Assembly: GCA_033398695.1 (NCBI GenBank)
Contig: CM065815.1
Coordinates: 98,050,501 to 98,114,500 of the forward strand
Direction of reading: 5' to 3'
From: Orobanche coerulescens
Lineage: Eukaryota > Streptophyta > Magnoliopsida > Lamiales > Orobanchaceae
Length of the DNA stretch: 64,000 nt
In this document: positions 11,580 through 22,230 of the stretch, piece after piece
How positions within the stretch are numbered: position 1 is the first letter of the stretch
Layout of the letters: each line of letters begins with the position of its first letter
Position numbers and translations under genes: made by a program
Notes under the pieces: model-generated
What the model saw: only the letters and a program-made list of their open reading frames with translations
What the model was told of the DNA's origin: nothing
Database searches by the model: none

Positions 11580-14500
11580 TGTAATATCCGGAATTTCTAC
11601 TACTATTCTTTAATGTTATTTTATCCGAGTTATGTTGTACAATGTGGAATCTGTACAGTGCGGATAAAATATTTGAAGGACTAAGACATATGTATTGGTA
11701 TAATTATCGTACTTGGTCGATAATTGGATGTAAGAAATATATGTATTCAGTATGCCGTATGTTCGTATTCTGTATGTTGAGACGTTGGACAAGAATAGCT
11801 GAAAATGGCTAAGTATAACATTATTAGCGCACGCTAATAATCATGAGTAGCGCACGCTATCGTGCAGGTTTAGCGCACGCTACGGATATAAGATAAAGCA
11901 TGCTAATGCACTCAGATCGGAAGGAATCTGCGTGTGGACCAGGCCACTTTCGGCGCACGTTCTGATAAGTCAACGGATGTTTGTAATGTAGTACTAGCGC
12001 ACGCTAAACCCTAAAGGTTAGCGCACGCTAATGGTATATTGGACAAAAAGGAATCTTATCCTCATCAGCACTTTCGGCGTGTGGACCATTCTTCGGAGCA
12101 TACAGACAAACGAGTCAACTGATATTAGCGCACGCTAAACGCGAGGACTTGCGTACGCTAGAGAGTGTAAGTTACGTATGCTAATGCATGGGCATTACGT
12201 ACCTAAGCACATGTACAAAGCTAGACAGTAGCCCCTGGACTGCGATAGCGCACGCTAACAAAGTCAGCTAGCGCACGCTAAAGCCGTAGCGCACGCTAAA
12301 CATGAGATGTTAGCGCACGCTAGTAATGTATTCTATATAAAGGGGACAGACGGGTATTATGAAGCATTTCGTCCATTTCTTTCATTTCACCCGATAGAGA
12401 GAACCTTGGGAGGACATTTGGAGTTTCTAACACTGAGGGATGATCCTCTTTAACAAGATTAAAGATGGAAATTATGGATTAAAGCTTTGTTCTTGAAATA
12501 ATTGGTGATTCTTGGAAATGGATTCAACCTTGGAAATCAATCCATTCCTTCATAAAGGTAATCACTCTTCATCTTTGGATTTCGTTTTGGATTGAATGTT
12601 GATGTTCTTGAGTTGATGATTATCATATAAACAAGTTGACAAGCATGATTATGAGATGGATTACCGGAGTATGATGATATTAATATGATTAGTGTGGTTT
12701 GAATTATGTAGTTCGTTTTCTTGAGATAAGTTGGTGAATCCTTCTTCTCCTTTGCGGTTGTTGATATCATTGTTGATGATTAATCTCCGTAATGTTAGAT
12801 TAAGGAAGTGTTGTTATGTTTTTGATGTTTCATGTATTGATATTAAGGAAGATGATATATGGATATAGGACTTGGATTATAAGTTGGATGATTGTTTATA
12901 TGTTAAAGGATATTGGATTTCGTTATTTTGATATCTATGAGCATGAATTAGAATCACTTAGTGTTCTTGATAATCGCCATATGTTGATCGGAATCTGAAA
13001 AACATGCATCAGTACAGCATTAGCGCACTCTAAGCTTACTGGCTAGCGCGCGCTAACGGGAGCAACTTAGCGCACGCTACGTTAAGTGATTAACGTGCGC
13101 TAAGAAGGCAGAAAGTGCAGTATTTTCGTGTTGTGGTTCTGAATTCATGCTGGTTTGAGTTGGATTGATCCGACTAGTGTTTAATCGAGATATTGTTGAG
13201 CCGTTGGGTTTGTGATTTGGTTTTATTGATTGTTGATTGTTATCGAACTTGTTGTCTATCGATTATTGTAATAGGTTGAGATTATTGATCGGTGTTTATA
13301 ACCGTGTGTTGCGGTCGAGCTCGAGAAGGTTCGTAGATTGCTTTGGTCGGGACTGAGGAACTTGTAGATGACGGCAATGGATTTGGTAACAGCTTCCTCT
13401 GCGTTGTATCGGTATCGAGGTAAGTTATTACTTGCTCAGTTTATAGTATTTAATGAATGGTTTCTGTTTCATTTGTTTATAATTCGTATAGCAATGTTTA
13501 TAATCGTAATCACATGAGATTTGGGATTATAAATCATATTCGAGTTTTGGGAATCGAAATCATAATGTATATGATTTACTTTTGTTATTGGTATACTTGT
13601 ATATCGAGGATATGTCGTGATAAATACGGAGATATGAATTATTTGCAATCCGTGATACTTTGGGCCGTCGAGTATTGAGGATAATGGTTCGTGATGGTTT
13701 AGACATTGAGATCGTTCTCGAAGGACTCGGGGCAAGTACTCTAATCATTTTTATCATTTGTGTCGATCATGTCATGATACATTCGTGTATCGTTGTTGTC
13801 ATGCATTTGTGCATTGTTATTGTCGTGTATTGTGTACTGTTATTTTGGGCAGTTGTGCATTGTTCTCATATGTCCACCTCGTGTTGGTCCGACGGGATCA
13901 TCGGGGGATCTATGCTAGCGTGCGCTGGATCATCGAACGGGTTTTCCACCTCGGGTTGGTCTGACGGGATCATCGGGGGATCTAGGCAGTGAATGTTGGA
14001 TCATCGGATTGCCATGTATTGTTGTTGTGCATATGTATATTATGGGTTTGCCATAAGTATACATTGTCGTTATTGTTGTGATCATATTGACGTTGTCATA
14101 TGAGTATGCATGTGTAGGTCTTGTGTTAGGACCATGTCCGTATGTTGTGTTGATCTGATCTCGGATTAGACTGACGTGATTGTCATGGCACTTCGTATCT
14201 TGAGGTATGTTCCGTATTTCCTTGGTACTTGTCTTTGATGGACAATCGATTATCGTATTGGAATTGTCGACGTTATCCAATGGATTGAATTGGCCAGAGT
14301 TGGTATAATTTCCGTATCGCGAGTTATGATAATGTTTTGAGAACCTTGGGTATTGTTGAGATACCGTACAGATATTTTGGTATTATCTTATTGTGTTGTT
14401 AAGGACACGAATCATGGATTTTCGTAAAGTTACGACGGTAAGATTACATTGGTCGTATTCTTACTTAGTATTTCCATTGATATGTAATTATTGACGTGAT

Positions 14501-15038
14501 GTGGTGGTTATCATTGTTGGATATTATGGCTGACCCCTTCGTGGGCTTTCTTTTTAGGTTCTTGGATTGTCAAGCTTGTAGCGGTCGTGAAGAGATGAGC
14601 TTCCCGGAGGATACTGGCTAGGACATATATTTGTGTATTGAGTTTCTGATCAGTTGTTGTATTCATTGCTAGAGTATTTTAATTGTTTATCTTTATCCGC
14701 TGCGTGAGTATTTTTAAATGGCCTTTTGGTATCTGGTAACTTAGGTTACTTTGGAAATCGTTTTCTAAATTTGTTCTGTCGGTGCGTGTAAGCTATAGCT
14801 TAACGTATGTTTTTTAAACTGTTGAGTTTTGGCATTTCAGGCCTTGTGGTTTCAAATGAGATTTTTACGACGGTTTTGTTAAACGGGTTTTGTAAAGTCT
14901 TCGAATGTTTTTAAAGATAGTACCGTCGTTCGCCTCTTAGGCGTTTGTAAATGTTTGCAAAAATTTCCTTCAGCCTTGTGGGTTCCATCTCGGGGCCCAC
15001 GGCGCTGTAATATTCCCGGTCGGATCTGGGGTGTTACA
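11580..15038 (+). mobile_element. LARD LTR copy 3 (complete, 3459 bp)
   Basis: The rightmost LTR runs from TGTAATATCC to GTGTTACA. The sequence right after it belongs to the LTR of element G (compare 20166 onward), so the array is inserted there. The left junction, and hence the target duplication, is outside the window. The motif array spans 11825-12322 and the TATA box 12334-12341. Confidence 0.88.
11825..12322 (+). promoter_or_regulatory. U3 array of TAGCGCACGCTA motifs (LARD copy 3)
   Basis: Same arrangement as the arrays at 22 and 5929, with independent single-base changes in individual units. The last unit begins at 12311, 23 bp before the TATA box. Confidence 0.78.
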
Positions 15039-15442
15039 GATCGCACCAAAACTTATAACGACACTCCAAAAAGGTCGGAGTGAGGAATACGAAAGAAGTT
15101 CCCCAAGACCTTGGGAAATTACGAAATGGCCCGAACGACCGAAATATCACGATACGACAATGGATAACCAAACCGAAGCTCCCAACATGTCTAACAAAGT
15201 TAAACAAACTTTGAAGGAACTCGAAACAACATATTCGAACAAGATTCACAAGAATCAAACTCAAGCGCGGAAAAGTCGCTTAAGAACACGGAACTCAACA
15301 AAACGACACCAAAGTGAAATCGGGTGACAAAAAGTGCAGAATTAATCATTCTCAGAATAACGAAACTGTCACAGGCGAGCCGTTAAAATGGTCTCCTGCC
15401 AGAAAAAGAAATTTACCGAAAATCAAAATTGCGGATATTAAA
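15039..15442 (-). mobile_element. Gypsy element G, 3' LTR fragment
   Basis: This 404-bp segment aligns with the outer part of G's 5' LTR (about 20166-20571). It is the U3 start of the 3' LTR, cut by the LARD insertion at 15038. On the minus strand it begins TTTAATATCCGC, a mutated TGTAATATCCGC. The rest of this LTR must lie left of the window. Confidence 0.8.
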
Positions 15443-15834
15443 TACTACCATCCTTAAAAGAAGTTTTGTCCCGAAACTTAAAATAAGTAGGGCGAAGCAA
15501 AATCCCACCAGGAACATCTCAACGAGAAACACAAGAACCGAATAACTCACGCCCATCGGCGAAACGCTACAAGCAACGCAAAGGAACAAACGACGTGAAA
15601 TCACGCTCGACAACAACCATCACAATGTCACAAGCAGAAACATAATAAAACCAACAAGTGTCAAGTATCACTAAACAGATAGAACAATCAAGTCAATTAT
15701 CCGAACAATCACAAAACAAAAGGTACCTATCACCAGAAAACACGCACAGTCGAAAAAATAGAAATTAAACACACAACGATCCGCGAGGGTAACCCCGAAG
15801 AACTCCGACCACTCCAAAATTCTCGAAAACCACA
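15443..15834 (-). mobile_element. Gypsy G internal 3' region without pol
   Basis: About 390 bp separate the gag stop codon from the 3' LTR. The minus strand next to the LTR carries the chromovirus-like priming block (TTTCGGGACAAAACTTC). No protease, RT or integrase motif is present, so pol has been lost entirely. Nothing else is recognised here. Confidence 0.65.
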
Positions 15835-16863
15835 CTAGGCATCTCCGTGTCCTTTTGGAGCAGAGATGCAAACTCGATCCCCAAACCTCTCAGCTACCAT
15901 ATCGCAATGCACGGCTCGGTGACCCACTTGGCCACACTTGAAACAGCTGACTAACAGTGAACGAAAATTCTTCGCGGTAAGGCCCGTTCGACTACAGTTA
16001 TAACACGTCTTCGTGTTGCTCACATTACTCACTGCAGGGGTTTTCCTCTGTTCACGCGATCGAGGAATCTTCTTAAGATGACGACACGAAGTCCGAGTCC
16101 CATGGGGCCCACTCCCCTGATTTCTTGAAAAGTTCCCAACAGTTTTCTGTTTCTTCAATTCAGACATATGCTCAGTCGATGATACATATAGTTCGTAGGC
16201 TAACGCCCTATTCTGATACTCCCTCAATGAAGTACAAGTGAGACCCGCCATGTACTGATGAATCTCCGGCTTCATTCGCCTACTAAAATGACAGATCTTA
16301 TCTTCCTCTGTCCTTACCTGATCCTGCACGTAGCTGAGATGTTTGCTATCGTCAATAATAGCTTGAGACAGCGGTACATCTAGCGGTTTTGCCGAAAAGA
16401 ATTCATTAATTCTCTGTTTTCTGATCGGTTCAAGACAAAACTCATCTCTCATGAATCCCTGGAACTCTGCCCATGTGACAACACGATCCCGAGGCTTAAC
16501 ATCCCCCAACCAGTTTGCGGCATCCTTGTCGAGAAGATACTGAGCGACCGGCACCTTACATTCTTCTAGACAATCAACCACCTCGAATATCTTTCCCAAC
16601 TCGAAAAGCCAACATTCCCAGCCCAATGCATCTGCAGCACTAGAGAAACGAGGGGGATTCATACGAACCACTTCTCGAAGCCACTGATTTGCACTAATGT
16701 TCTGGGTCACATCTGTATTATGTTGAACTGCTTGGGTCAACTGAGTCATCTGTGCAGCTACCTACTGCAAAATAGTAGCAACACCGATACCAACACCATC
16801 ACCGACAGCATGGTCCTAATCACGCGTCTGGTCGCCACGACCACGACCTCTGCCCCTCGACAT
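15835..16863 (-). pseudogene. gag: Gag of gypsy element G (two premature stops)
   Basis: This is a Ty3/gypsy nucleocapsid-type Gag. The start is placed at 16863 because the minus strand there reads MSRGRGRGRG, the usual basic Gly/Arg N-terminus of plant chromovirus Gag. In-frame TAG codons at 16816-16818 and 16762-16764 break the N-terminal part; both fit CAG-to-TAG changes. From 16749 to 15835 the frame is open for 304 residues. It contains the retrotransposon-gag core, roughly the first 180 residues of that stretch, with PPRFS, a WLFELGKIF-like segment and the region around WAEFQGFMRDEF. A CCHC knuckle, CFKCGQVGHRAVHC, lies near the C-terminus. A second knuckle upstream of it is degenerate: it keeps CYNC but lacks the His and last Cys. 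Gag packages element RNA into cytoplasmic particles. It is the only protein left in this element. Confidence 0.82.
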
Positions 16864-18488
16864 ACTGAATAAGTAACCACTCAGCACAACAAAAAACCAT
16901 AACACATAACACATACAACGATTACCATCGTAAGGCAACACACATACAAAAATCACAGCAACGATGGCACCGTTCGGCAATTTCAACAGCTCGAACGATA
17001 ACTAGCACACAATTACAACACATTGTGAAACAATCATATATGTACACAATCATACAAGCTTTAATAGCTCGCACAGGTGCGATTACACGCAAATCACTAC
17101 GAATCGACAAACATTTAATACCAACATCACACCTCTCACAGAGGGCTAACACAACGGATGCGTGGCGAACGACTCAATGCTCGCACCTCCAATTCAATCA
17201 CAACTCGGAGGGCTAGCACCCTGACGGCAATGCTAACATCATACACATATTTCCTGACTGCAAACATAAAACGATAGGTTTTAAAAAGAAAAAACAAATT
17301 TGAAAACACCCGCTGGTCTTAAGTATCACATTTCAAAAAAGTAGTAAAAACATCGTTATCGAGACTTTAAAAAACCGTCTTGCGTTTGATAAAAATGAGG
17401 ACACCTTTCTTTTAGTTAAAAACTTTCAGAAATATTCGACCTTCGGGTCTAAGCAAATGCGTTTCTAAATTACTAAAAATATCTCAAAATATTTTGGTCC
17501 TCAAAGTGGAATAATTTTGAAACATACAGAGGTACTAGTAGGCACCTTGAAAATACCATGAGAAAATAATCCATTTTAAAAGTACGTCTAGAAATTTATT
17601 CTCTAAGATACTCGAGATTTTCAAAAATCCATTAGGCCAGAATGCCCAAAACTCATATTCATTTACACATCTCATAGCACATGCATCAAATTGTTTCAAA
17701 ATCAAGACATGTCCTTTCCGGAAAACAAACAGCCAATAATCACAGTTGAAAATCTGCCTAGGACCGGGGCTAAACCACTGGTCCCATCCGAGGCCTCTAA
17801 GGACCCTCCTGGACTGGCCATCCAAACAAGCTCGTGAATCAGGAGCAAAATCACAGATTCCTCCGAGGCCTCGACGGACCCTCCCGGAGTGAGCAAATCA
17901 CACACATAACTCACCTAGGACCGGGGCGAAACCACTGGTCCCATCCGAGGCCTCTACGGACCCTCCGGGACTGGCTATCCAAACAAACTCGTGAATCAGG
18001 AGCGAAATCACAGATTCCTCTGAGGCCTCGTCGGACCCTCCCGGAGTAAGCAAAGCACACATATATACATTACCATTTCATATTAAGCATAAGGGTTTCA
18101 CAAAAATACTTGCAATATTAGCAACTCATTTTGGAAATTATTGGCAGCGGACAAAATCAACAGTAAAAAATACATTAGCAGCGACACCACTCCTCATATA
18201 AACAAAATATAAGAGTCAAATAAACACATATCACGAAATCAAAATCTACATAAATATTCCATCACTTAACAAAATAACCATACAAGTGGCTCGTATCACA
18301 CGAGGCACAACACAAAGAAGGGAGACTTACATCCACATGTCGCATAAGGATGATGATCGCCCCACAATACTAATCACGACCGATAAACTCAGTCGACGCA
18401 TCGCGACACGACTCAGTCAGACAAAATCCAATGAGACAAGACTCAACAGACACAACTTGGCCCGACAGCCTAGGTTTCCACAACCTTT
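16864..18488 (-). mobile_element. Gypsy G leader region (non-coding)
   Basis: About 1.6 kb between the primer site and gag. It shows no convincing reading frame on either strand. It contains the 157-bp tandem duplication described separately. Long leaders are common in chromoviruses. Confidence 0.6.
17758..18064. repeat. 157-bp tandem duplication in leader of G
   Basis: Two units start with CTAGGACCGGGGC at about 17758 and 17915, a period of 157 bp. They share the blocks CCACTGGTCCCATCCGAGG and CGGACCCTCCCGGAGT with a handful of substitutions. The repeat is GC-rich compared with its AT-rich surroundings. Confidence 0.85.
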
Positions 18489-18500
18489 GCTCTGATACCA
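18489..18500 (-). promoter_or_regulatory. Primer-binding site of gypsy G
   Basis: GCTCTGATACCA on the plus strand is TGGTATCAGAGC on the minus strand, the initiator-Met tRNA complement. It lies four bases inside the LTR boundary and proves that G runs right to left. Confidence 0.88.
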
Positions 18501-19375
18501 TTTATGTAACACCCCCAATCCACTCAGGGATATTACACGTCGTAGACCCTTTTCTCAAAGATCTACTAGGCTGGTAACAAAATCAAACATTTCAACATCG
18601 CCTTTAAGACTAAAATGACCCAATAGTCTGATTTGGTCTTTAATTAATACATACAACTCAATCTCAATACATACCCACGCAGGGGTCAAAATACAACACG
18701 CTCCCGTACAAGGGGAAAATACTGCAGCCGAAATAACTACGACTAACCCAATACAAAATCGTATGGGTCCTCATGTAATTAGTATCGATCATCATTCATC
18801 ATCCTTCGTGCCAACCCTGTGTTATGCTCCCCAAGGCCATGCACGTACCTGAATGCCATAAAGACATCCACCCCCTGATTTCTCGGGGGTTAGCAAAATT
18901 CTACTATTTTGCTAGTGCAAGCACAAAGTGCAAATACGAGTCATACAAATCATATTCCAAGAATAATATTAATCAGGAATCCTCAAAAATTCAAACATAA
19001 CAAGAGATACTTCCCGAGGCAAAGAGTTTGAGTAAAACCGTCCAAATTCGAAATATCACAAATCAAGAGAACAATTTATAAAATGTTTTAAAATGCCATT
19101 GGGAGTTTTAACGGAAAACAATTTAGGATTATCGAATCCTTCTCTTTCAAAAAAACCGAAAGGGGTCACAGCCCAAAGATTTGATTTCTCAAATAAAACC
19201 AACAGTAATTCACGGGGTCCACAACCCGCACCAGGTGTCCTCGACGGACATAAAATCAACAACACATAACCACCCAAGATACGAAATCTCGGTAACACGT
19301 CCAAGGTACTTGACCCTGACAAAAATACATCCACAATCATATCCATGACACCGTTATCGCTTGCCACGTGTCAAC

Positions 19376-19677
19376 AGGCTCTCACGGTTGGATCAATCAC
19401 TTTTTGCATCTTGACCACATGATCACAAGCCATGTGTCACCGTAGTTTTCTTAGGCTCTCACGGTTGGATCAATCACTTGTTTCATCCTGACCACATGAT
19501 CACAAGCCATGTGTCACCGTAGTTTTCTTAGGCTCTCATAGTTGGATCAATCACTTGTTGCATCCTGACCACATGATCACAAGCCATGTGTCACCGTAGT
19601 TTTCTTAGGCTCTCATAGTTGGATCAATCACTTGTTGCATCCTCACCACATGATCACAAGCCATGTGTCACCATAGA
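19376..19677. repeat. 77-bp tandem repeat, about four copies, in LTR of G
   Basis: Units start with GGCTCTCAYRGTTGGATCAA; the CTCAC/CTCAT marker is at 19381, 19458, 19535 and 19612, an exact 77-bp period. Each unit carries CACATGATCACAAGCCATG followed by GTCACCGTAG. Adjacent units differ by one to three bases, so the expansion is recent. Confidence 0.9.
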
Positions 19678-19777
19678 CCTCGCCCAGCTTCACGGCTAGA
19701 CTAAGGCCACACATTCACACCACTTAATACAGTACACCAAGGATATCCCAACAATTCACCTAGAGGCAACAAATACT

Positions 19778-20147
19778 TAGCGTGCGCTATCGAGGCACCA
19801 GAACAAAACTTCTTGTCCAAAACACACTGTTAGCGTGCGCTAACCACAAGTGTTAGCGTGTGCTAACGAGACCTCCAGACCCAGTCCAGTAGCTCCTGGA
19901 CTGCCCCCGAACTACCAGTTAGCGTGTGCTATCCTCACCATATCGTGTGCTACTGTTGCACCTTAGCGCGCGCTATACCACTACATAGCGTGCGCCAATC
20001 AACGTTCCAAAGCCAATCAACATTCCAACCTTGTCCATAAGTCTCTGGACTGTTTCTGCACCTCCAGTTAGCGTGCGCTAATTGTGTCTCAGCGTGCGCT
20101 AGCAATCTCAAGTGGCGCACGCTATATCTAGCCCATAGTGTGCGCTA
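19778..20147 (-). promoter_or_regulatory. U3 array of TAGCGTGCGCTA motifs in LTR of G
   Basis: On the plus strand, copies start at 19778, 19831, 19854, 19920, 19941, 19964, 19986, 20069, 20090, 20113 and 20136. Neighbours within a group are 21-23 bp apart. Two gaps contain CTGGACTG half-sites (about 19894 and 20045). In element sense the motif reads TAGCGCACGCTA, the same polarity as in the LARD and in C. The unit at 20113 is inverted (TGGCGCACGCTA). Confidence 0.8.
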
Positions 20148-20573
20148 TTCCTACTGCATAGTCAGTAGGATTGCACTAAAACTCATAACGACACTCTAAA
20201 AATGTCGGAGTGAGGAATACGAAAGAAGTTCCCCAAGACCTTGGGAGATTACGAAATGGCCCAAACGACTGAAATATCATGATACGATAATGGATAACCA
20301 AACCGAAGCTTCCAACATGTCTAACAAAGTTAAAAAACTTTGAAGGAACACAAAACAGCATATTCGAACAAGATTCGCAAGAATCAAACTCAAGCGCGGA
20401 AAAGTCGCTTAAGAACACGGAACTAAATAAAATGACACCAAAGAGAACTCGGATGACAAAAAGTGCAGAATTAATCATTCTCGGAATGACAAAACGGTCA
20501 CAGGCGAACCGTTAAAATGGACTCCTACCAAAAAAATAAACTTATCGAAAATCGAAATTGCGGATATTACAGC

Positions 20574-22216
20574 ATGAACCTGAGACATGTGGGTATCTCG
20601 TAACAGAGGATGATGATGCATCGCTCAAAGATGATGAGCCTAGTACCTATACAGAAGCTACTTCAGGACCAGAGTCCGAGGAATGGCTAGAAGCTATGAA
20701 GTCAGAGATGTAGTCCATGTATGACAATCAAGTTTGGAACTTGGTAGATCCACCTGAGGGTGTTAAAAATATTGGGTGTAAATGGGTCTTCAAAAAGAAT
20801 AAAGACATAGACGATAATCTGCAAGCCTATAAAGCTAGACTAGTGGCAAAAGGTGATAGACAGATTCATGGTGTTAACTACGATGAGACTTTTTCGCCAG
20901 TGGTCATGCTTAAATCAATTAGAATTCTATTTGCCACTGCCGCATACTATGATTATGAAATATGGCAAATGGATGTTAAAACAGCGTTTCTTAATAGAAA
21001 CTTACTTGAGGATGTGTACGTGACACAACCTGAGGGTTTTGTTCATCCAGAATATTCTAAGACGGTCTGCAAGCTTCAAAGATCCATTTATGGGTTGAAG
21101 CAGGCTTCTCAGAGCTGGAATCTTTGTTTTGATGAAACTGTCAAAGAGTTTGGGTTTATTCAAAATGAAGATGAACCATGTGTGTACAAGAAGGTTAGTG
21201 GGAGCATAGTTATTTTCTTAGTCTTATATGTATATGACATATTACTCATTGGAAATGACATACACATATTGCAGACAGCCAAGACTTGGTTGGGAAGTTG
21301 TTTCTCAATGAAAGACTTAGGAGAAACTGCTTACATTCTTGGATAAAAATCTATAGAGATATATCAAAGAGAATGATTGGTCTAAGTCAGAGTACCTACA
21401 TTAACAAAATATTGAATAGAGTCAATATGCAGGACTCCAAGAGAGGACTCTTGCCAATGTCACATGGCATTCATCTGAATACGACTCGGCGTCCTTCGAC
21501 TCCTGATGAGCGAGCATGCATGAGCAAGATTCCATATGCTTTGGCCATTGGATCGATCATATATGCCATGATTTGTACTCGACCAGACGTATCGTTTGCC
21601 CTTAGCCTGATAAGTCAATACCAATCAAATTCAGGTGAAAGTCACTGGATAGCAGTGAAAACCATCCTAAAGTACTTAAGAAGAACTAAGGATGCTTTCC
21701 TAATTTATGGAGGGGTGGAAAACGAGTTGGCTGTAAATGGTTACGCCGATGCAAGTTTCGAGACCGACAAAGATGATTTTAAATCGCAAACTGTTTAAGT
21801 GTTTGTATTAAATGGAGGTGCTGTGAGTTGGAAGAGTTCCAAACAAAGCACGGTTGATGATTCTGTAATAGAAGATGAGTACCTGGCAGCATCGGATGCA
21901 GCTAAGGAAGATGTATGGATCAAGAAGTTCGTTACCGAACTATGAGTGGTACCGATCATCCAGGGTCCCGTAAGCCTTTATTGTGGCAATAATGATGCTA
22001 TTGCACAAGCTAAAGAGCCTAGATCCCGTCATAATTCCAAACATACTCATAAAATATCACCTAGTCAGAGAGATCGTCAGACGAGGAGATATTACAATAT
22101 GCAAAGTAGCAACGGAAGAGAATGTTGCTGATCCACTTACCAAGCTTCTCTCACAAGGAAAGCATATTGATCATGCTATATCGATAAGACTAAAAGTCAT
22201 GAATGAATGGTCTTAA
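20574..22216 (+). pseudogene. pol: Copia element F: RT-RNase H end of pol, decayed
   Basis: This is the C-terminal part of a Ty1/copia polyprotein. It begins abruptly at the junction with G, so the upstream gag, protease and integrase are separated from it and outside the window. A TAG at 20711-20713 precedes an open stretch with the RT core (NQVWNLV, KARLVAKG, DETFSPV, WQMDVKTAFLN, IYGLKQASQSWN). The catalytic YVDD is changed to YVYD. A frameshift near 21345 moves the reading to the next frame (RMIGLSQSTYI, CTRPDVSFAL, LKYLRRTKDA, GYADASFETD). Stops follow at 21796-21798 and 21943-21945, with another frameshift near 22025. The end of RNase H (REIVRRGDI, ADPLTKLLSQ) closes at 22216. It cannot be functional. 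Confidence 0.88.
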
Positions 22217-22220
22217 TGCA

Positions 22221-22230
22221 GGTGGAAGAT
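22221..22230 (+). promoter_or_regulatory. Polypurine tract of copia F
   Basis: GGTGGAAGAT lies directly before the LTR start TGTTGGGAAC and five bases after the last codon of pol, the standard plus-strand primer position in copia elements. Confidence 0.75.

Larger units (their letters stand above)
18505..20571 (-). mobile_element. Gypsy element G, 5' LTR (2067 bp)
   Basis: On the minus strand it starts TGTAATATCCGC at 20571 and ends GGGGGTGTTACA at 18505. It contains the TAGCGCACGCTA array (19778-20147) and a four-copy 77-bp tandem repeat. The sequence to its right (20572 on) is copia coding sequence, so G is inserted in element F; the matching left junction is outside the window. Confidence 0.87.

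Noticed and set aside
15031..15327. 98-codon plus-strand frame across the LARD/G junction
   Set aside because: It starts in the last bases of the LARD LTR and runs antisense through the LTR of G. A frame spanning an insertion junction without other support is chance.
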